The notes beneath the pieces were generated by a model. The model was not told the origin of the DNA. It did not search any database and saw nothing but the letters and a program-made list of their open reading frames with translations. A stretch of 47,480 nucleotides of DNA from Gnetum montanum. Lineage: Eukaryota; Streptophyta; Gnetopsida; Gnetales; Gnetaceae. Both the position numbers and the translations under genes were made by a program. Position 1 is the stretch's first letter. Every line of letters begins with the position of its first letter. Positions 12,001-23,399 of this stretch are shown piece after piece. Location: positions 557,557 through 605,036 of the forward strand of contig MNCI01005969.1 of NCBI GenBank assembly GCA_015680685.1, in the 5' to 3' direction.

Positions 12001-15000
12001 AAACTCCCATCTAACCTATCTATAACCAAGTAAATCAAGCATAATTATCAGGCTAGTGATGTATCTGTAAATGCATTTGTAAAATCTATTCATCTTGACA
12101 ACATCTCACATAGGAGATGACTCTGCCGGATGTAGGTTTCATCTTAACAAGTGCATAGCATTGAGACGGTAGAACAAGATTTCCTATACTTATGTTGTCT
12201 TTTAACTCTTGAAACTCACTTCAATATGTAACATGCTACCTTCAGAAACTATAAAAAAAAAAACCCCTAAAATAAATACATATGTTGAATAACATATTTC
12301 AAAGCATAAAATGACACTATAAGATATACATGTAACAATGCCTCGGTTGTAGCTCGAACTCTTAACTGATGGTTGACAAACCAATGAATTAGAACTTTAG
12401 GTGTCACTTAATTGCATTATATATTACAATCATCAATATCGTCGTATCTATGGGTTACATGTAAAGTCACAATCTAGGTGATGTTATTCTGATAAACTGA
12501 TTCTGAAATATAAGACTTGATGTATTCGAGGTCTTGGGAAAATTCTGTTTGAAAAAGAATTTGCTTAAGATACTCTATCTTACCATTGACAACTCACCTT
12601 TCAACCTATAAATCTTCCACCAAGTCATTCATATGAAGATGCCTACAAAACACACTGGCTGATAATTGGGCATATCAAAATGATACTGAATATTGCATGT
12701 AAAAATCTTCAGAAATTTTTCTAGGGGATTTGTTTTCCTGCTAATAATGATTTCTTTAACATTTACAATTTCCCATCTTTAAGGGATAGCACTTTTGTAT
12801 GTCTATTGTTGATAGAAGCTACTTTAATAAAACCTTCTATGTACTTCTTTACATGCAGGTTAAGAACCCCACAATATTCCAGGGTACCTTAACAGAGCTC
12901 TTTATAATTCCAATGTTATAATACTTATTAACATGTAATCACAACCATTGTAAACTATAGAGCATTTTGTTTGTTGAAGGGATCGCACAAAGGAAATGTT
13001 TTATTCAAAGACCTTTAAAATTGATCTTTAATCATAGAATTATGTCATAACAATAAAATATCCTTCGCTATTTACAACAAAATACACAAATTCAATCTTG
13101 TATCCTCCACAAACTCAAAGTTTGTGTTTGGATTGCTAAAAGCTCTTTTCGATTGATAAATTGAAGAAAACAAGGCCCTACACATACCACTGTCCAATAC
13201 AACTATGTTAAAAATCACTTAAACAATTACAAATAATCCCAGTGATTCACCCCATCGCTTAATTGTTAAGAACAACAAACCTACGGACAGTTAAAACAAC
13301 AATTTCTGTGGAATTGTAATATGAAAATACATATATGTACTTTCTATTAAGTAAAATAAAATAAACAAGACCTCTAAGACTTGCAGCTTTCAAATATACC
13401 AACGTCCATACTAAACTCCAAAAGAAAACAATGCAATACACAGGCACAAGTTTTTATTGTTTCTCCGAAGAAGCGGGAGAATGGTGACTGTTTTCATTGA
13501 GAAAACTCATTAAGAAAATAAAAATTTTATTTTTTTTCCCACCAAAACACACTAAAAAGAAAGCAGATATTTTAAACAAAATGAAAAAGAGTATCTACAA
13601 CATAATTTAACAATACCTGGGCAGTTTTGCACATATAACTTGAAAGTGATAATTGTTCTTCAAAATTAATGTATCGATCAATTTTGCCACCATACCCATA
13701 AGTGTTTTCAAATCTCTGTTAAATATAAAGTTTCCTTACAAATTAATTAACTGTGCAAGAAATACTAGAGTATAATAGCATAAAAAATCAGTGAAAGACA
13801 TAATCAATTTATACCTTCAATTCAACGACTAATACATTAGGTGCTTGCATTATCGACAATTGCATGCGGGCAGGACATTGCTTCTTGCATCTGCAATATC
13901 ACAATATCAAAATAATTGCATATATTAATATCCATGAAAACTTATAAAGTCAAAAACATGAATATGTCTTGGAACTATTTGTTGAAAGAAAAATTAGACT
14001 CAATAATATCAAATAAAACTAATATAAACTTAATTAATTAATTTTTTTAACCTGAACAAGGTTTATTCAATTGTCATATTGGAATTAATGAGGAACACAG
14101 AGAAATTATCTAAAAATGTTTCTTAAAAAAACCATGTCTATATATGTTTTAAACTTAAATTTGGTACCCTAAGCAAGCATAAACTATTGGCTACGTAAAT
14201 GCCTATGGATATAGGATAGTTTGATAACTGAAATCTCACTTCAACAAAAAAACCTAATTTCTTTCAATGAAGATTATTTTCTCTATCTTCACTATTAAAT
14301 TAGGCAAAGATTTCAATTCAAGTGCCTAAAAAGCAAAAAAAAAAACAATGTCCTCTTATCAATCAGATTTAGTGGCACCTTATTTGAAAAAATGGTATCA
14401 CACCAATAATTACTATTATCTTCCCTTCTCGGAATTTGCTAATTAAAATTTGCGGTATTGATTGTATCAGTCTTGTTCAAAAGCTCAATAAAAGGTATAA
14501 GATAAAATCCTAAATCCTTGATCATACTTAATCCCCAACGCCTACAACAGGAAATTTCGATTGTAAATCTTCCTGTTCATTTCAAGCTTTAATGTCATGG
14601 CTTTATATTTCCTTTATGCATCAATATGCATATTTACTGTTTCTCTTCCAATGTGTATAGCATGCAATACAATCAATTGGAAAACCATTTTTACAAGTAT
14701 GTTGCATGGTTGGAAAAATCAAATAGTTATTTTTTTTAAAAAAAACCCTAAATAGAGCACAAGCTCTGGCTATTGTTGCCTGGAAAAAAATGAATTTTCT
14801 ATTAAAAATAGAAAACGAAAGAAAAGAAAGAGTCAATCATAAAAATCATGCATGCTTTGCCTAATGTTTGTATGTTATTTTGGTATATTATAAAACATAG
14901 GTATGATTTTAATATTTTAGTAATAGCTATGTAAAACATTTTTATTTTAAAATAATTTCTTTGCCTCTAATTTTGAAATATTTTTTGGATTCTATTTAAA

Positions 15001-16127
15001 CCACATACAGTCCATTGTCGATTTTAATGTTATCCGAAACATAAATATAATCCCTTTAAACCGAAACTTACATTAAAGCAATTGTGATGATGCTAGGTAG
15101 TTTTCATAATTCATGGCACTTGCTACTTCTATTGATGAAAGCAGGGATGGAATAAAAAAGAAACTCTGAAACTTACTTTTGACAGGTATACATATTGTTT
15201 CCATCCAACTTCTCAGCCTTGAAATAATCCAAGAATGCATCAGTCACGGAATCCACATGCTGAACGCTAAGATTTAACTCTTTAATATTATCGAAGTTAT
15301 TGGACTCCCCTCCACAGGATAGGCACTTAATTTGGCTCTGCAAAACACCAAAAAATATATCCTTCATTATGGTGCAGGCTTCGTTCTTAACATCTCTCCT
15401 CTGCTTCAGCTTTGCCATTTGCTCTTCCGCCTTAATACAAACTTCTTCGCATGCATTGATCACATGGCCTAGAAATTCATGGGCATCCTCCTGCCTCCCA
15501 CGCTTAAACTCCTTTGCAAATATCTGCAACGAGTTGTGTATCAATATAGGCGAGTCCACGGAAGACTCTGAATTTAGAGACCGTAAAATCCGTTTCTCCA
15601 AGAGGCAGAATGGGCACGGGAAGCTACCGTTTCCGCTCGTCATAGAATTACCTGAAATTTAAATGAAAATACGGGTTTAAGCACTGACAATATTCTTTCA
15701 ACCCCAAAGAGTAAAAATAAAACTACGGACATTCGTTTGCAAACGAAAAGCTATGTAATAGCGTTAATTCAATGAATGACCAAAACAATAATGAAAAAAC
15801 GCGGATTTCACGAATTTTTGGGGGTGAAAGCCACCGGCAAAAGCTATTCTTTCGCAAAAGGGCGAAGAAAGAAAACCTAGAGAAACATTCACAAAAACGC
15901 AAAGCTAAAAACGTATAGAAAAATAGGGCAAAACAGAAAAACAAGTACTTACAACTTGCAGAATGTTTTTGTAAAAGGCAAAAATGCGCCAGGGGCGGCG
16001 TATAGGTAAGGCACTGCAAGACGCTGTTAAGGTAACAAGTGTTACCTAGATTCCTCAATCCCAGTGGGGCATAATTACGCCGCTTGGACGCAATCCTCTC
16101 CCATGTCATTTCCAACGCCAATGCCAT
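9081..16127 (-). CDS. UBP25: Ubiquitin-specific protease, UBP25-like, eight coding exons
   Basis: Cysteine deubiquitinase (USP/UBP, peptidase C19) that removes ubiquitin from proteins. Coding exons: 16127-15953, 15651-15177, 13890-13815, 13715-13617, 11608-11522, 11366-11197, 11111-10305, 9321-9081. All junctions use GT-AG and keep frame, giving 710 codons including the stop. Start chosen at 16127 because in-frame TAA codons lie just upstream. The Cys box (NTCYLNS, Cys31) is in exon 1. QEDAHEFL (residues 112-119) and a zinc pair CLSC (168-171) are in exon 2; the second pair CQKC (215-218) spans exons 2-3. The His box GHYYAY (His298) is in exon 5 and WYCCDD (about 310-315) in exon 6. The rest is Ser/Asn-rich and low-complexity, with a 69-residue tandem repeat and KRKRED motifs suggesting nuclear entry. 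N-terminus and catalytic domain resemble Arabidopsis UBP25. Catalytic assignment is firm; the orthologue name is inferred from memory. Confidence 0.9.
9820..9925 (+). mobile_element. tRNA-derived SINE-like head in UBP intron 7
   Basis: A box-like TAGCTGACTTGGTTAG (9825-9840) and B box-like CAAGTTCTATCCC (9861-9873) have tRNA-like spacing. It lies antisense in the intron between 9322 and 10304. The 3' end is not defined. Confidence 0.4.
10346..10759 (-). repeat. 207-bp in-frame tandem duplication in UBP exon 7
   Basis: Unit 1 is 10759-10553 and unit 2 is 10552-10346, each 69 codons from [11 protein letters not shown] to AIEKEK. Each contains a KRKRED basic cluster and a VLTIDT segment. The units differ at scattered residues (for example VVGKRKRED versus VLDKRKRED), so the duplication is not brand new. 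No stop or frameshift has arisen in either unit. Confidence 0.95.
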
Positions 16128-16700
16128 TGAGTATAATTATTACTTTCACATTCAAACCCTTGCCATGCGAAGCAGAATTTGCATTCGCAGCAGCATCGAA
16201 GGAGCTGTTTCTGCCTCTGCTTCTGCTTACAACGAAAACGCCTCCTCGTTCTCCTGTACTCGCATATCCAATTAAATCAATACCGCAAGATTCAAAACCC
16301 TCGCAAAAATCGCTGTTGTTGTAGCTGCTTAAGACAACAACTGCTTCCCGCTCGGAACTAATGTTCCTACTCGCTGCTGCGACTCTTACAGAGCATTCAA
16401 GCCCAGAAAGAAAATTAGCTGTCTGTAAAGGATGCGTCTCCCGGTTATTAACAATGGAGGGAAGAAATACTACTGTGTTGCGCTTCAGCGCTGCATTTGG
16501 CATTATTAACAGCGCATGCAAATCTATGAACAACTTTGTCCGTGGCCGTTTGGAATGTACGTGTTTCTAGTCTCGCGATCCTTTAAGCTTTGTCCACTTG
16601 GAAACCCATGCGATCATGATTTTGCCAACCTCGTTGGTAACTTTTGTTATTTCATCTTATGTATCTGCATCCAGGAGCTTTTTAAAAGAACAAACTAGCG
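16128..16700 (-). promoter_or_regulatory. Putative 5' leader and promoter of the UBP gene
   Basis: This block is richer in G+C than its surroundings, as expected for a plant leader/promoter. A 152-codon minus-strand frame (16533-16075) crosses the UBP start in a different frame and could act as an overlapping upstream ORF if transcription begins upstream of 16533. No clear TATA box could be fixed, and the transcription start is unknown. Confidence 0.35.
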
Positions 16701-17097
16701 TTTAGACACTAACACGACTATGGTAGTAATTTCATTTAACAGGGGGTGACGGCTTTGAACCAAAGCACATAAGCCCTGGACGCATTTTGAGTTATGATTT
16801 ACCCCGTCTTGAAATCATTGTTGTTTTTCCCGTGATTTGTAAAGTGATATTCATTGATATCCCTTAAATGACGTGTCTCAGGTTTTAAAAAACTTTAAGG
16901 GTTTAATTTACTTTGATTCACCGGTAAGCCGGAAAATTAAAAGCTTTTTTGATAATTAAAAATATAGAAAAATGAAGATAAGTATTAGGGGGTGTTGGGA
17001 ACCAAAATAATTTTAGGGTGTTGGCCTGCAAAATATAAAGATATTAAAAATGTACAAAGTTAAAGTAGATGACAAACTCTCAAATAATAAAAAGGAA
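16701..17097. other. Intergenic DNA, nothing recognised
   Basis: AT-rich, no coding block or element end seen. Confidence 0.5.
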
Positions 17098-17190
17098 AGG
17101 CCTATTGGTTTTGGGGATGCTTTTTCAAACCAATCTTAAAATTTTTCATTTGGGGTAAGGAAAAGGATCAGATCCTCACCCTCATTTAGA
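17098..17190 (+). repeat. Dispersed repeat, copy 2
   Basis: Partner of 3203-3306 in the opposite orientation; see that entry. Confidence 0.6.
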
Positions 17191-17704
17191 ATCAAAATAA
17201 TTGTAATCTAGGTATCTCCAAGACATATAACTTAGCATTGCCTACCAAATTCTCCACACCCTTACTTGGTTTTTATCACGAACTTTGTAGCAATAGATTT
17301 TTATCATACCACAAGTAACATATGCAAGAATAACAACAGGAGAGATTTGGAACAGAACTTCAATGCTCATATTATTCACACTGAATGCAAAGAACTCAGA
17401 GATACAAGTAGAGAGAAGTTAAGGGATGCTTGGATGCATGATGTTGCACTAGATTGCAACTAATTGCAGCTGATGCTTCTTAGCCTTGCCTATACAGACT
17501 TATACAAGAGAGGAGACTGCCTCTCAACTCTTCTTTATGCCATTTAGGTCACAACACACTAACATGGTGGATGACAACGCAAAAGTAAAGATATAAGATA
17601 GAATCTCATCTTTACACTGTAGTACTACAATAAGATATCATAATTGAGAATATTGGTTGACAACTTTAAAGGACCGTGGCCAACAACATAAATATAGATC
17701 CTTA

Positions 17705-17902
17705 TTATATGTTCCTTCTAGGGGCCCTCCAATCATGTTCTTCTGGAGGAGGATCTCCATTATCAAACCACTCTAGAGGATCTTCATATCTTAGAGACAA
17801 TGGTTTACCAAGGAGGTATTCGATTTCTTCGTGCCCACCATGATGCTCATAATGCCTTACTCTTGAGTCAAGCATTTTTATGTTAAGAGTTCTAGGATTC
17901 AT
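17705..17902 (-). CDS. Small ORF of unknown function
   Basis: A 65-residue frame of balanced, acidic composition (for example YEDPLEWFDNGDPPPEEHDW) that reads more like coding sequence than most short frames nearby. It lies immediately downstream of a minus-strand SINE head (17990-17941), so it may be inside a repeat body or be a degenerate exon. No family was recognised. Confidence 0.25.
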   Translation of the reverse strand: MNPRTLNIKMLDSRVRHYEHHGGHEEIEYLLGKPLSLRYEDPLEWFDNGDPPPEEHDWRAPRRNI

Positions 17903-17940
17903 CTCTAAATGTCTATGACTTTTAGTAATATCACAGGGAT

Positions 17941-17990
17941 TGCTAGTTCAAATCTAGAGTCTCACCACTAGGCTAACACCTCATTGTTAA
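17941..17990 (-). mobile_element. tRNA-derived SINE head, copy 1
   Basis: Read on the minus strand: ACAATGAGGTGTTAGCCTAG, then TGGTGAGAC (A box-like) and GATTTGAACTAGC (B box-like). The same start appears at 19219 (minus) and 20508 (plus). Confidence 0.55.
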
Positions 17991-18211
17991 ATATAGATAT
18001 GTATCAACAATGGAGTAGCTTTGTTATGGGACAATCTTGTATAATGGGTCACACAAGTTTTCTTGTTATTAAGAAAAAAAATGGAATAGCCTTGTAGTGG
18101 CAGTAGTGGGATAGGTTGTGTTAGTGCCTTAAATTTCTTTGTTTGAAAATAAAATATATATAAATAAAACAATGGGGTAACTTTGTGGTGGATGTTCTTA
18201 CCATGGGTTAC

Positions 18212-18966
18212 TGATGAGATGCGATTCGCATGAGCTGTGATATCGAGTCTTCCCCTGCGATGTCGCATACGCGATATCGCGATCCATCGCCAAATCTATA
18301 AATAAGAAGCAGCACTCCCCTTATTTCCCATCCTAGGCTAGAAGTAGGGAAACTCTGGCAGATTGATCACTCCAGAGATAGAATATTTTCCATGTGCCCG
18401 CAGTAGGAGTCCCCAAGTGAACGGATCTTTATTCGAGCAACATTATACCTGAACGCAAGTTGTGTACAGCAATAAAGACGAGCTTTCTGGATGACCCTTG
18501 CAGTGCATGGAATAGGATTTATTACTTGTTATTTATTACCTGTTATTTATTACCCTGCAGTAACATGGCATGAGTACGACTTGATTACCAGCATTTACGG
18601 ATGTGTACGGCTAATCAAGGAATCGGCTGCTCATCACGATTAGATTTTCTCTACCCTCAACTCCTAGAATGTGGAATGAGTACAACTTGATTACGAGCAT
18701 NGTTCATTAGTTAGAGTTAGTTAGTTTCTCAACCCTTCACCCTTTAGCATAGAAGACATAAAACATAAAAAGAGATAAAAATCATATACCTTGGACTTAC
18801 TTAACCATACACCGTGACAAACATAAGTAAGTCTGGGAAGACAACGAATGATTAACCCCAAGTGTTCCATGGGGCGTGTAGGCATTTAGTCTGCGAAGTT
18901 CGACTGGATCGCGCGTGCTACGCTCATTTCGTATGGTTGAGTGTAGGGGTACCTCGCCACTCATCA
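18212..18966 (+). mobile_element. Solo LTR, Ty3 family, TSD GTTAC
   Basis: The 755-bp LTR begins TGATGAG and ends CTCATCA, a perfect 7-bp terminal inverted repeat, flanked by GTTAC at 18207-18211 and 18967-18971. TATA box TATAAATAAG is at 18297 and a polyadenylation signal AATAAA at 18471-18476. U3 has GCGATGTCGC (18257) and GCGATATCGC (18271), 14 nt apart. No internal sequence is present, so it is the product of LTR-LTR recombination. A single N at 18701 marks an uncertain join. Confidence 0.93.
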
Positions 18967-19169
18967 GTTACATCTAGCTCAAGTAATTATGTTCCAAGTA
19001 TATATGTTGTGTGTATCACTTAGTAAAAATAAAAATTGAAAGTATTTCTTCCTAAGCAATATATAGAACATACGAGGGTGTTGGAACCCTAAACTAATTA
19101 TAATATAAATACACCCCAAGACATATATAGTTCAATTAGAACTTTATAACTTAGCATTCTTGTGACTTC

Positions 19170-19219
19170 GAGCTTTCAAATCAATAGTCTTATTGCTAAG
19201 CTAACACTTCATTGTCAAA
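19170..19219 (-). mobile_element. tRNA-derived SINE head, copy 2
   Basis: On the minus strand it reads ACAATGAAGTGTTAGCTTAG, then AATAAGAC and a decayed B box (GATTTGAAAGC). Matches copies 1 and 3. Confidence 0.5.
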
Positions 19220-20503
19220 CCATATATAAAATCATTTAAAGCAAGATTTATTGGATGTGCTAAATACTAAATTCCAAGAAACACATTATGAATCTAAATT
19301 TATAGTGGACCCACCAGTTTTAAACATATGACCTAAATTTTTCATGCCAATATTTCTACCACTAATTTATAACTGCATTGTTTTTAAAGTTTATGCAGCC
19401 CTTCAATATTTTAATTAGGAAATTAGAAAACATAATCATTTTCCTTTGTCTAATAAAAAATTTCCCTTTTAAATTAACAAGGAATTAAATTGATCCTTGA
19501 AATGTTGATGATGTATTATTCTAATCTATTGTACTTGGATGTACATAGGTTTTCACATAGAAATAAAAAATTAATTTTGAAACAAATATTTAAAAATGTA
19601 GATTAAAGCAATCAACTATTTAGAGGTTGAAACCCAAAATAATTTGACTATAGGGACATTTTAATATATATATATATATAGTCAACATGATATATTAAAA
19701 GAAGTACAGAGGAATATAACAATGTCTCAAGCGTTACTTGAACCTATGGATTGATGAATGCAAAAAAAGTGGGGATTGAATGAGTTATAATAAAATTACC
19801 AAAAAAATCTAAATGCTGAAATTAAAAGAAACCAATGCACAACACACTCACTAACATGTGTGATAAAGCTCATCACTTCAAATTATAACCAATAGAAAAG
19901 TGGTAGAAGACATCATAGTGATAGATCCTTAGATGCTACACACTCCTTACAAAATGCTGATGAAGATATCTCCAAGCTTAATATCTCTTATGACTTTCAA
20001 GAACCTTGTAAAGCTAAGATCAACAATGCTCTTGCATAACACACCGAAATCCCTCAAGATAAACGCACAAACACTTAGAAATCTCTTAGAACACATCAAG
20101 TTAGAAATCCTTTAAGGCATTATAACACAAATTGGAATTTTCCCCTTAGAGAAAACCCAAATTTTCTCATAGTAAGATGCATAAATAAAAGATGAAATGT
20201 GTAGAGAATGATCTCACAAACATTTGATCTATACAATATGTACGAATGCTATGGCACATAAAACAAGAAGTTCTAGAAACTAAAAATGCAAAGAAAATAG
20301 AATAGATTAATAGATCACATGTACCTCAAACCAAGAAGAAGAGATGTGTAGCTATGGTAGAGCTTCCCGACAAGAACAATCAACCATGATCCAATGTTGC
20401 ATTAAGAGTGTGTAGAGATGAGAATGATTATGTAGCTAATCAACCCAGAAAATACTAACCAAAAATCATGTTTGAAATCACAAAATATTATAGATTTTGT
20501 AAT
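19220..20503. other. AT-rich DNA, (AT)n at 19663-19680
   Basis: No gene seen. Only a short AT dinucleotide run stands out. Confidence 0.5.
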
Positions 20504-20580
20504 CCAACAATGAAGTGTTAGCTTAGTGGTAAGAGTCTTAGCTTAGTAATGTAATGTTAGAGGATCAATTCCACTAGGTA
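20504..20580 (+). mobile_element. tRNA-derived SINE head, copy 3
   Basis: Best preserved copy: AATGAAGTGTTAGCTTAGTG, GTAAGAG (A box) and GAGGATCAATTCC (B box), with typical tRNA spacing. Confidence 0.6.
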
Positions 20581-21598
20581 CCATTGAGTTATAAATTAAA
20601 AAGAAAATTCATAAAAGGAATTTTGAAACTACTTTAATAAATCCATGGGGTCTTAGTAGATACAAGTAAAAACTTTCAATATCAATTTTTGTAATCCAAC
20701 CTTCATGAACTTTCCTCAACAACTAGGGTTAAATTGGAGTGGCAAAATGGCTCACAATTTTTTTTCTATTTTGCTTTAATAGATACCTTGATATGTCTTA
20801 TTCAAAGACTCAATGTCCACTTTGCACATGGTTTGACCTTAGGCTAGATGTCATAAATGAAAGTGGACATTCACCATAAAGTTCCTTGGATGTTATCTAG
20901 ATGTTAGAGTGCACCTCCAAGCTTAGATGTCCACCTTGGAAGATGAATAAGGATGAATGTCCATCTTCGACACAATGTCATTATCCCAAATTTCCCAAAT
21001 CTTTAATGAAACATCCCCTTGTAGATGTGGAGATCCATGCTACTACTCAAGCTTCTAACTTTAACACTTCAACATCTTCTAGCTCCATTTTCATTGAGAC
21101 TTAAGGTTATGTTCTACTCTAGAACTAGCTTTCAACTCCTTGTTCTTAGTACAAACTCAGCAACATCTTTAGCTTGAGCCAAGAAACATTGGAAGAAAGG
21201 TCTAGGAAAGTTTATTTCTCAAGTGCTTCTCATGATGTTCCTTGAATCCTACATGCATGTGCAGACCAAAAAAAGATACACTAATACATGGGATTAATCA
21301 ACAATCTCTCTTTTTTTTAGTGATATCCAAAACTTAAGAAAATTGATTAGCTACAAAATGATGCTAAAAATAAAGATAAAAAAATAATTATAAGAGATGA
21401 GCAATGTATGGATCATTTGCATAAAGAACTCAAACATGCATGCATGTGTCCATTCATACTGCTCATCCTTTTAAGACATCAATAAAAAAGAAAATTGCTA
21501 AAAGAAAATAATTTAATGCACTTACCTAAAAACATGATGAGATAAGGTCTTTTATGCTTTATGTTGAAGGATTCCCATCTTTGATCTAGTCCACCTAA
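20581..21598. other. Intergenic DNA, no gene recognised
   Basis: Short open frames only. Element D begins at its right edge. Confidence 0.45.
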
Positions 21599-23032
21599 TG
21601 GAATGTGAATTAGTTGGCTTTATCATCAATGCTTATGCATTAATGCATCCTTTGATGCATTGACTCAATTTGGTGCTTTGCCTATATAAATGTGCATACC
21701 CACCACATTATATTTATGACATCTTTTGATCAATACCATAGCCAAACTCTTGCAATTTTTCTTTGTGAAAGTTAGAATTTTTCTTCTCTGAGTGCCCATA
21801 ATGTATTTAAGTGCATCATGTATCTAGACACTTATGCATGACAGTAGTGTAATCGAGATTGGTTCCATCCATTGGAGAACTTGAATTAGCATTTAGTTCA
21901 TGTATCCATACTTGATGCATTTTACTTTCCTGTACTTAGTAATTAAAATTTTCATTTAGTAATAGCACATGTATATGATGACTTCAAGCATAATAATTTA
22001 ATGTTTGGTAATCCCAGTAGCGGATCGTTAGTATGCCCAGTAGTAACTACATGGTAACCCAGCAATGTTAATACAAGTTTAGGATGTGTACGAAAAATGG
22101 AAACATATGCTCAATGCTTAGGCTAGTTTAGATCTCTTTTATGTTCATAGTTAATTAATTGAATATAATAATTTTTTATTTGATATTTTAAATAATAATG
22201 AAACCATCCTACAACCTAATTAATGAGTGGTGAGATACCCCTACACTTAACCATACGAATACGAGTTGTGGTATCTAGACAGTTATCCTTAGGTCGCAGT
22301 TCGTTGTCTTCCCACCTGGACTAGTGTTAACTTTGTCACATATGGTTTAGTCCANNNNNNNNNNNNNATACACATCTTGGACTTCGTGCATGACTACCAT
22401 TGGGATTACCAAGCGCAGATCCTAGGTACGCTACTAGGTTATCAAGTAGTCACACTTAAATGCTTGTAATCAAGTTGTACTCATTCCGCGTTTAACAAGA
22501 GTTTAGGGTGAGAAGAGATTAACTAAGAAAGTAGTAAATAATAATTAAACTAAGTGAATGCTGCAATGAAATAATCTCGATCTTTATTTCCGGTCATGTG
22601 CGTGTCCAAGTACGTCACACTCGAATAAAGGTTCAGTACAATTACAATCACCACACTGTGGGCATACATTGGGAGGAAAAAGGTTGAGAGAAAGAACTAC
22701 TAAAACTTAACACTTAAACTAGGAATTGACAAAAAACTGCTTATCGGAACTGTCTACCTCTTATTTATAGATGAGGAGACAGGCTGCGATATTGCGTACG
22801 CAATATTGCATACGCGATATCGCGGTGAACAAAATTGTGACTCATCACTAATCATACTTAATCATAATACTTGAACTAAAACAAGTTATCATTGGGAAAA
22901 TAATAATCAACAATCTTATGCTTAGTTGTCTAGGACATTGTGGCTAGTCCAAGTTCATAGAATTGAATCAAATTGTGCATAAACGCTTGTGATTTGTATG
23001 CTTGGACGTAGGCTCTACTCTACCGCTCATGA
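21599..23032 (+). mobile_element. 5' LTR of element D (interrupted)
   Basis: Aligns with the LTR at 40265-41146: GAATGTGAATTAGT start region, GCCTATATAAATG TATA box (about 21680), CCAAACTCTTGCA, GAGTGCCCA, TTTGGTAATCCCAG and TTTAGGATGTGTACG. It ends CTCATGA at 23032. A solo LTR inserted at CTAAT splits it; without the insert it is about 800 bp. The 5' boundary at 21599 is by alignment and uncertain by a few bases. Confidence 0.8.
22221..22847 (-). mobile_element. Solo LTR nested in D's 5' LTR, TSD CTAAT
   Basis: Flanked by CTAAT at 22216-22220 and 22848-22852. On the minus strand it starts TGATGAG and ends CTCATTA (one change from CTCATCA). TATA box is 22761-22770. Three palindromes GCGATATTGC, GCAATATTGC and GCGATATCGC begin at 22786, 22800 and 22814, exactly 14 nt apart. 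A run of 13 N at 22355-22367 replaces roughly 150 bp present in other copies. Confidence 0.92.
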
Positions 23033-23033
23033 T

Positions 23034-23052
23034 TGGCACCATTGCGGAGTCT
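23034..23052 (+). other. Primer binding site of element D (decayed)
   Basis: TGGCACCATTGCGGAGTC, one base after the LTR end. It differs from the tRNA-Asp complement mainly by transitions. Confidence 0.75.
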
Positions 23053-23269
23053 GTGAGATAGTGTTTTAGATAACTAATTCCTATTAAGATCATTGTAGGC
23101 TCATAATGATACTTTATAAGAAAAATAACTTAAAATAAACAAAAAAGATGTCTTATTCTCACAATGTTAATTCCCCACCTACAGTTGACTTCACAAGCCC
23201 ACATGATAGGACAAGGAAGAATCTGGAACTGTACTCCAACAAATTAAAGTTGTTTACACACATTAGGAT

Positions 23270-23345
23270 CCTTATCATCTAGGCTTCACCTTTATCCTTC
23301 ATTAAGATGAGTAGTTACGATGGAGAGACATGGAGGATAACATCA
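23270..23345 (+). pseudogene. gag N-terminal stub of element D
   Basis: Aligns with the start of gag in C (about 41425-41490) and B (about 39060-38990): GGCTTCACCTTTATCC, AAGATGAGTAG and GAGGATAACAT blocks in order. Similarity stops just after this and accessory-ORF sequence follows, so the deletion join lies near 23345-23450. Confidence 0.65.
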
Positions 23346-23399
23346 ATAGCAATAGAAATAATAATAGTTGCAAGCTAAGTAAATTACCGAGGTAATGCA

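Noticed and set aside
12320-12385. Another tRNA-like head in UBP intron 4
   Set aside because: A B box-like AGTTCGAGC is present on the minus strand, but the A box is not convincing.
15300-15662. Plus-strand frame of 120 codons
   Set aside because: It is the antisense shadow of UBP exon 2, whose minus-strand reading has clear catalytic and zinc motifs.
16064-16698. Several plus-strand frames near the UBP start
   Set aside because: They overlap exon 1 and its leader, have no recognisable domain, and are best explained by the local base composition.
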